In this document: piece by piece, positions 19,493 through 25,000 of the stretch
Position numbering within the stretch: the stretch's first letter is position 1
Layout: every line of letters starts with the position of its first letter
Origin: Eimeria necatrix
Lineage: Eukaryota; Apicomplexa; Conoidasida; Eucoccidiorida; Eimeriidae
Direction: 5' to 3'
DNA: 25,000 bases
Assembly (NCBI RefSeq): GCF_000499385.1
Contig: NW_013653354.1
Location: 2,501 to 27,500 of the forward strand
Made by a program: the position numbers and the translations under genes
Notes under the pieces: generated by a model
The model's database searches: none
The model's input: only the letters and a program-made list of their open reading frames with translations
Told to the model about the DNA's origin: nothing

Positions 19493-19699
19493 GCTACATC
19501 TCCTTTGAATCGGTATGTGACCAGAACAGTAGAATATTGGTGATGCAGTTACTCCTGCATCTGCAGCAGCAGCAGCAGCAGCAGCTGCTGCTGCTGCTGC
19601 TGCTGCTGCTGGTTTGTTTATCTGTGCTAAGCTGCAACGCAGAATGCCTCGAGCAGCAGCAGCAGCAGCAACAACTGCAGCAGCTGCGGCACTATCCAT
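14414..19699 (-). CDS. Large Ala/Gln/Ser-rich helical protein of unknown function
   Basis: Five-exon minus-strand model with all junctions in phase 0: 19699-18062, 17682-16525, 16061-15264, 14984-14775, 14530-14414; about 1306 aa. Non-repeat islands are Leu-rich helices: LPSLPPAALLQFLQQLLLLR, SVELLQQLLPLLQRAAAALP, LSAAAAVLSALCSNRRAALQ, TETWDLAETYRLVALTFREA, QLQRLSTKALSQLLLAAAEL and PRDVLRMLRSIEVLRPAVKF. This looks like the helical-repeat part of organelle RNA-binding HPR/RAP (FASTK-like) proteins, which are numerous in Apicomplexa. No RAP domain is visible, so that is only a suggestion. Exons 1 and 2 are the firmest. Exon 3 could instead read through to a TAA at 15222, or be cut at a GTAAGC near 15889. 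Exons 4 and 5 rest on phase and (CTG)nCAG acceptors only. The ATG at 19699 (MDSAAAAAVV) is the first in frame; the N-terminus is Ala-rich. Confidence 0.5.
15252..15263. promoter_or_regulatory. Palindrome-family copy at a likely 5' splice site
   Basis: GTGTACGTACAC is a perfect 12-bp palindrome. On the minus strand it reads ACTGAG|GTGTACGTACAC. Using it as a donor joins RETE in phase 0 to HEPPQEQGKRNW at 14984. Without splicing it would code VYVH and the frame would stop at 15222. Confidence 0.6.
16062..16524 (-). other. Intron 2 of the large helical-protein gene
   Basis: 463 bp on the minus strand, CTTGCA|GTGAGC to CTCTCAG|AGG. Phase 0 at both ends, joining NQLISLA to RRLQLEEQLPAAVRHTAE. It is largely filled by the GCTA minisatellite plus CTG-rich DNA towards the acceptor. 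Confidence 0.6.
16218..16519. repeat. GCTA/TAGC tetranucleotide minisatellite
   Basis: About 300 bp of GCTAGCTAGC with regular CCACCC, GGCT and GACT interruptions. Units such as AGCTAGCTAGCCACCC recur three times (about 16270-16325). The core is self-complementary. It lies inside an inferred intron. Confidence 0.88.
17683..18061 (-). other. Intron 1 of the large helical-protein gene
   Basis: 379 bp on the minus strand, GCACAA|GTAGGC to (CTG)nCCAG|GTGGAC. Phase 0 at both ends, joining REATKAQ to VDLWKPLK. CTG tracts, seen as CAG on the plus strand, occupy most of it. Confidence 0.6.
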
Positions 19700-20297
19700 T
19701 TGCTGCTTGGCCCCCGCTGCTGCTGCGCCATTCGTCACCAGAGGAGCAGCTGCAGTTGCTGTTGTTGCAGTTGCTGCTGCTGCTGCTGCTGCTGCTGCAG
19801 AAGCAGCAGCATCTCCACAGTGTGTGTTCTTAAGGATATAAATAAATAAGAAATTTGAGAGCCCAGGGCCCCGTAGATCTAGGGCCGTGAGCTGCTTCGA
19901 TGCTGCTGCTGCTGCTGCTGCTGCTGCCGAACCGCTAGCAGCAGCATCACTAGCAGCAGCAGCAGCAGCAGCTGCTGCTGCTGCTGCGAGGCCGCTATAT
20001 AATATTTTATAGTTTAGAGTCAGTGCTGCCTTATTTGAAGTTTGTGTGTTTGGCTGCTAGGTGATACGAGGCTGGGGCTTAAGGAGGCGCAGCAGCAGCA
20101 GCAAGCGCTGCTGCTGCTGCTGTTGCTGCTGCTGCATGCAGCCAGGGCAGCAGCAGCAGCGGCTGCTGTGGGGCCGTGGGGCCCCACAAGTGCTCACAAA
20201 TTTGGGCTCTAGGCCTTTCTACAGGTTTAATTTTCTTTTAATTGGAAGCTGCAGCAGCGGAAGACGCAGCAGCAGCAGCTTCGGCAGAAGGATCTTT

Positions 20298-20334
<37 letters not shown>

Positions 20335-20516
20335 CTTCGGCAGCGGCCGCGACCTTCCTTGGGCCTTCTTACCCTCGTGCTGCTGCTAGTCGTCAGGGGC
20401 AGCAGCAGCAGCAGCAACGGCGAGCAGCTTCAGTGCAGCAGGAGCAGCAGCAGGGGCAGCTGCTGCTGCAGCTGCAGCAACTGCAGCAACTGCAGCAGGT
20501 CTCCGGCTTCAGCAGC
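19700..20516. other. Divergent intergenic region with possible shared promoter
   Basis: About 0.8 kb separates the start codons of the minus-strand helical protein and plus-strand RRP5. A short AT-rich core is at 19985-20050, with GC/CAG-rich flanks. TGCATGCA is at 20133-20140 and GGGGCCCC cores are near 20169-20186. The RRP5 frame is open up to an ATG at 20061, so part of this region may be coding if translation starts upstream. Confidence 0.45.
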
Positions 20517-20564
20517 ATGGAAGGATACACGGGGGGAGACTTCCCCCGAGCTGCTCCTGCGCGC

Positions 20565-20596
<32 letters not shown>

Positions 20597-20958
20597 CGGG
20601 GGGTCGAAGCAGCGGGGGAGCAGCGCGAGGGGCAGCGGCAGCAGCAAGAGCAGCAGCAGCAAGAGCAGCAGCAGCAGCAACAACAGCAAAAACCCAAACG
20701 AATTCCAGCTGTCCTTTCCGTTCCTGCAGTCAGCTTCTGGCGCAGCAGCAGAGCAGCAGCAGCAGCAGCAGGACGAAGCAGCCTTTGCTGCAGCAGCAAA
20801 CAATGAGGACTCAGCAGCAGCAGCAGCAGCAGCAGCTTTCAAAGCCCCCCTAAAAAAAGGCGCGCTGCTGCTGGGCATTGTTGCTGAAGTCCACACGACG
20901 CAGCTGCTGCTGCAGCTGCCTTACGGGCTAGTGGGCTACGTGCACAGCAGCCACACTT

Positions 20959-21011
<53 letters not shown>

Positions 21012-21126
21012 GGGAAGGGCCAGCAGCAGAAGCAGCAGGGGCAGCCCGAGACGGCCTATGAGCAGCAGCTGCTGCAGCGCTTCTTCGTGGGGCAGCTGCT
21101 GCCCTGCGTGGTTATTGGCACGCCGG

Positions 21127-21168
<42 letters not shown>

Positions 21169-21665
21169 GGGCCTACGAGCTGTCGCTGCGGCCGTCGCTG
21201 TGCAACGCAGGGCTCGCGCTGCAGCTGCTGCAGCAGGGAATGCTGCTTCCAGCAAGTGTTGCTTCAGTTGAGGAGCACGGTTTGCTGCTGAGCTTCGGGC
21301 TGCAGCAACAAGGCAGCAGCAGCAGCAGCAGCAGCACCCGCGCCTTCCTTCCGCTGCAGCAGCAGCAGCTGCTGCTGCAGCAGCACAACCTGCTGCTGCT
21401 GCCGGGGGCGGTCTTCCCTGTGCTGCTTCAGGAGGTAAATGCTGCGTCCAATACCATCATTTGCGCAGCAGCAGCAGAGCCGCTAGCAGCAGCAGCAGCA
21501 GCAGGAGCAGCAGCAGCAGCAGCAGCTTCTGCAACGCCGCTGCTGTCGCCCTTGGGGCTGCAGCAGCAGCTCTCGTGGGACAGCCTGAGGCCTGGGCTGC
21601 TGCTGGAGTGCCGCGTGCTGCGGCCTCTGCTGCGCGCCGCAGCAGCAGCAGCAGCAAAGAAGAAG

Positions 21666-21696
<31 letters not shown>

Positions 21697-22332
21697 AAAG
21701 GGAAACAGCAGCAGCAGAACTGCCCCACATGCAGGGCCTAGAGCTGAAGTGCCTCAGCAGCGTCACTGCGGTGGTGCTGCACCCCCACGTGGCTCACCCC
21801 GCGCTGCTGCAGCAGCAGCAGCAGCAGCAGCAGCAGTTGCTGCTGGCGGCCAGCAGCAAGAAGGGCAAGCAGAAAGGCGGCGAGCAGCAGCAGGAGGAAG
21901 CCAGCAGCAGCGCCTGCAGCAACGACAGCAGCAGCAGCAGCAGCAGCAGCAGCGGTGCAGCAACGGAGCAGCAGCTGCAGCAGCAATTCGACGCGTGGCT
22001 GCTGCAGCTGCTGCAGCTGCAGCAGCACAGAGTGTATGGACGCGTTGTTGCTGTGCTGCCGCAGCAGCGAACTCTCTTCGTGTCTTTGCTGCCCCACATT
22101 GTGGGGTGGCAGCAGCAGCAGCTGCTGCAGCTGCTGCCGCCCCACTTGCTGCTGCCGGGCACCAGAGTTAAGGCCCCGCTCGCAGTCCTCAGAAACAGCA
22201 GCAGCAGCAGCAGCAGCAGCGAAGCAGCAAACTGTGAGGGGCAGCGGGCGCTGCTGCCTTTGCACAAGCTGCAGCAGCAGCTGCTGCTGCAGAATGCCAG
22301 CACTGACGGCGACGAGGCTGCTGCTGAAGCCG

Positions 22333-22380
<48 letters not shown>

Positions 22381-22639
22381 CTGCGCAGTTCGCGGTGGTG
22401 CGCATCCCGCCGGCTCTGGACGTGGCCGCCGGCAGCAGCAGCAGCAGCAAACGGAAGCGGGAGCAGCAGCAGCAGCAGCAGCAGCAGCACATAAGCCGCT
22501 GCCGGCTGCTGTTTGTCCACTGGCTAGACTTAGAAGTTGTTGCTGCTGCTGCTGCTGCGCTGCTGTCCGAAGGCCTGGTTTCCCCAGTGGAGGCGCAGCC
22601 AGGAGCAGCAATTTTGGGCACTGTTATAAGAGCAGTGAG

Positions 22640-22673
<34 letters not shown>

Positions 22674-22762
22674 CTCCGGCAGCAGCAGCAGCAGCGGCAG
22701 ACCGTCGAGCAGCAGCCTGCGGGAGTCGTTGTGCGGTGAGTCGTCAGCTCCAGGCTGGCTTT

Positions 22763-22810
<48 letters not shown>

Positions 22811-22958
22811 GTGCTGCAGCTCCTGCTGCTGCTGCAGCTCCTGCTCCTGCTGCTACCCCCGCTGCTGCTGCTGTTGCTGCTGCTTGTGCTGCAGCTCTTG
22901 CTGCTTCAGTTGCTTTTAGCTTCCAGATCTATCTGGAGCCCAGGTATTCATGTGGATT

Positions 22959-22995
<37 letters not shown>

Positions 22996-23255
22996 AGGGT
23001 GTCTTCTTCTGTGAGGGGCTGGCTGCCGCTTTGCTGCTTCAGCGATGTGCCGCTGCAGCAGCTGCCACCAGATGCAGCAGCAGGAGCCACAATGAGTGTC
23101 CGCGTGCTGCGGCGGTTTTGCTGCAGCAGCTGCGACTTTTTGGAGTCGTCTGCTGCTGCTGCTGCTGCTGTTCTTCGGGGCTGCTGCAGCAGCACCGGCA
23201 GCAGCAGCAGCCACGTCTCTGCGCCCGCCACTCACAGGCCTTGCCAGTACCCAAT

Positions 23256-23299
<44 letters not shown>

Positions 23300-23439
23300 C
23301 GTTTTCTGTGTTTGAAAGGGGCATGCTTGCTGCTGCTCTCATGGGCATGGGTGGGGGGGGCGGCGGCCGTTTGCTGCTGACGAAGCGAAAGTTGCTGCTG
23401 AAGCTGCAGTCTCCTTTGCTGCCGCGGCTGCTGCAGCCG

Positions 23440-23471
<32 letters not shown>

Positions 23472-23603
23472 AGCAGCAGCAGGCGCAGCAGCGCAGCAGG
23501 AAAGGAGGCAGCACGAAGTGCAGCCAGTAATTGAGAAAGGCCGAATTCTTCTTGGCTACGTCAGCGAGTTGCGCTTGCTGCCTCGCAAACAGCAGCAGCA
23601 GCA

Positions 23604-23644
<41 letters not shown>

Positions 23645-23956
23645 TGGTGCTGCGGTTCTTCGGCCCCTTCAAAGCCAAACTGTCCGAGGCGGACATTCAA
23701 GCAGCAGAAGAGAGTGGCAAAGAGTTCACACTAGGTACCCTTGTCAAGGTAAGCAAGCAGCAGCAGCAGCTGCTGCAGCAGCAGCAACAGCAGCAGCAAA
23801 AGCAGCAGCAGCAGCAACAGCAACAGCAGCAGCAGCAGCAATAGCAGTAGCAGTAGCAGCAGTAGCCGGAATAGCAGCAGCAGAAAGAAGGCATTGCTAG
23901 ATGAGCTTCGCTCTGGAGCGTAAAGACACGAAACTCTTTACAGCCATCCTTGCATT

Positions 23957-24008
<52 letters not shown>

Positions 24009-24288
24009 TCTGGTTGCCTGCGCAGGTGGTGGTGACGGCGGTGAATATGTCCCGCGGCACCTTCGAGGTCTCCACTGACCTGAGTGCAGCAGCAGCAGCA
24101 GCAGCAACAGCAAAAACAGCAGCAGCAGCAGCAAATGGCCGCAGCAGCAGCCAGCCCAAGACTCTTGCTGTTGGGGCTGTGGTGTCTGGCGAGGAGGCGC
24201 GAGTGGTGTCTGTACACGAGAACGGCGTGCTGCTGCTGCTGCCGAACTGCCGCAGGGCGGTCTCCAAGCAGCAGCAGGAGCAGCAGCA

Positions 24289-24330
<42 letters not shown>

Positions 24331-24744
24331 AGGCGTGCTGGGCTTTGTGCCGACGCTGCATCTTGCAGACGAGGTTTCTGTCGCTGCGGCCCTCCAGAAG
24401 TACCTCAAGGTAGTCTGCTGCTGTTCGTGCTGCTGCTGCTGCTGCTGCTGGTTCCTGCTACTGCTGCTGCTGCTGCTTGTCTTGCTGCTGCAGCCAAATG
24501 CTGCTGCTGCTGCTGCGGGTCTCGCTGCAGGTGGGCGCTGCGCTGCCCTTCGAGGGCGTCGTTCTTGCTGCTGCTTTTGCGGTGACTTTGGGCGAGACGC
24601 AACGGTCTGCTGCTGCTGCTGCTGCGTTTGCCGTCTGCTGCTGCTGCTGCTGCTGCGGTGAGCATGTGCCGTCCACTCCTGCTGCCTGTTCGTGTGCTGC
24701 TGCTTTCTGCTGCCTGGCTGCAGCCTCGTCCCGCCTGTCCGTGC

Positions 24745-24786
<42 letters not shown>

Positions 24787-25000
24787 GGAGTTACGGGGCG
24801 TCGCGGTACTTCGCGCGGAACAGCAGCGAGCTGCAGCGCGTGCATGCAGCAGCAGGGCAGCAGAGTCTGCTGCTGTGGGGCTACGTAAGACAAGCAGCAA
24901 ACTTCGGAGTCTTTGTTTGTCTTGGGGCTTTGCATGCGCAAGCTGTTAGTCCTTTTCGGCACTTAGCAGCAGACTTCGTGTCTTCGCAGCAGCAGCTGGC
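20517..25000 (+). CDS. RRP5: RRP5 homologue (S1-domain ribosome biogenesis factor), N-terminal half
   Basis: Five exons in phase: 20517-22735, 22998-23748, 24026-24409, 24531-24657, and 24724 past the right edge; more than 1,100 codons here. RRP5/PDCD11 binds pre-rRNA through tandem S1 domains in the nucleolus and is needed for small- and large-subunit assembly. Start chosen at MEGYTGGDFPRAAPARK, as RRP5 proteins begin with an acidic-FPRGG motif; the frame stays open upstream to an ATG at 20061. The first S1 domain begins KKGALLLGIVAEVHTTQLLL near residue 112. The second includes LSLRPSLCNAGLALQLLQQG and SVASVEEHGLLLSFG, very like animal RRP5. Later S1 segments: YGRVVAVLPQQRTLFVSLLP, SSVRGWLPLCCFSDVPLQQL, IEKGRILLGYVSELRLLP, VVSVHENGVLLLLP...GFVPTLHLAD, and LLLWGYVRQAANFGVFVCLG at the edge. 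Gln, Ser and Ala tracts expand the loops. The C-terminal TPR/HAT part lies outside the window. Confidence 0.88.
22736..22997 (+). other. RRP5 intron 1
   Basis: 262 bp, CG|GTGAGT to (CTG)nCAG. The phase (2+1 nt) restores CGG. It is CTG-rich from end to end, with runs at 22763-22810 and 22960-22994. Confidence 0.8.
23749..24025 (+). other. RRP5 intron 2
   Basis: 277 bp, AAG|GTAAGC to TGCGCAG|GTG, phase 0, joining TLGTLVK to VVVTAVNMSRG. CAG-polarity repeats (23757-23885) lie in its first half and a (CTG)n tract (23957-24006) near the acceptor. It is the clearest intron here with CAG polarity. Confidence 0.8.
24410..24530 (+). other. RRP5 intron 3
   Basis: 121 bp, AAG|GTAGTC to CTCGCTGCAG|GTG, phase 0, CTG-rich. 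It joins ALQKYLK to VGAALPFEGVVL. The following intron (24658-24723, 66 bp, GTGAGC to CTGCAG) is the shortest modelled and less certain. Confidence 0.7.

Noticed and set aside
1..25000. tRNA, rRNA, transposon or viral genes
   Set aside because: No cloverleaf, rRNA core, reverse transcriptase, transposase or terminal repeat was recognised on either strand.

Overview
The window looks like nuclear DNA of a coccidian apicomplexan, most probably Eimeria. Three things point there: very dense CAG/CTG trinucleotide tracts that encode Gln, Ala and Ser runs inside conserved proteins; an interstitial (AGGGTTT)n telomere-like block at 5413-5447; and intron-rich genes set in AT-rich, repeat-laden spacers. 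No bacterial, viral, rRNA, tRNA, transposon or CRISPR feature was seen. Nearly every long open frame is a shadow of a CAG tract, so genes were built from conserved protein segments plus splice sites whose reading phase fits.

Layout. (1) 1-1880, minus strand: the 5' part of an unrecognised coiled-coil, Ala/Gln-rich protein with a hydrophobic N-terminus; it runs off the left edge. (2) 1881-5826: no convincing gene; AT-rich DNA with short GC-rich islands, CTG/CAG blocks, an (ATTTT)n run, a GGGGCCCC minisatellite, a 12-bp-stem hairpin and the telomere-like block. (3) 5827-10309, plus strand: a complete five-exon MKT1 homologue (about 905 aa). (4) 10600-12289, minus strand and convergent with MKT1: a complete three-exon FAM221-family Cys-rich protein (about 389 aa). 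(5) 12290-13950: CTG-rich then AT-rich upstream DNA. (6) 14414-19699, minus strand: a large Ala/Gln/Ser-rich, Leu-rich helical protein of unknown function (five-exon model), with one minisatellite at its 3' end and another in an intron. (7) 20517 to the right edge, plus strand and divergent from (6): the N-terminal half of the ribosome-biogenesis factor RRP5, with several S1 domains.

The genes are ordinary housekeeping or cell-biology genes and do not form a pathway: MKT1 is a post-transcriptional regulator, RRP5 acts in nucleolar pre-rRNA processing, and FAM221 is a family found mainly in ciliated or flagellated lineages.

Two unexplained patterns stand out. First, a 12-18 bp palindrome around GTGTACGTACAC recurs 13 times, upstream of genes, in introns and in exons; one copy forms the donor site of FAM221 intron 1 and another probably that of an intron in gene (6). 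Second, introns carry CTG tracts, usually ending in CTGCAG at the acceptor, whereas exons carry CAG in the sense direction, so repeat polarity tracks gene strand and exon/intron identity.
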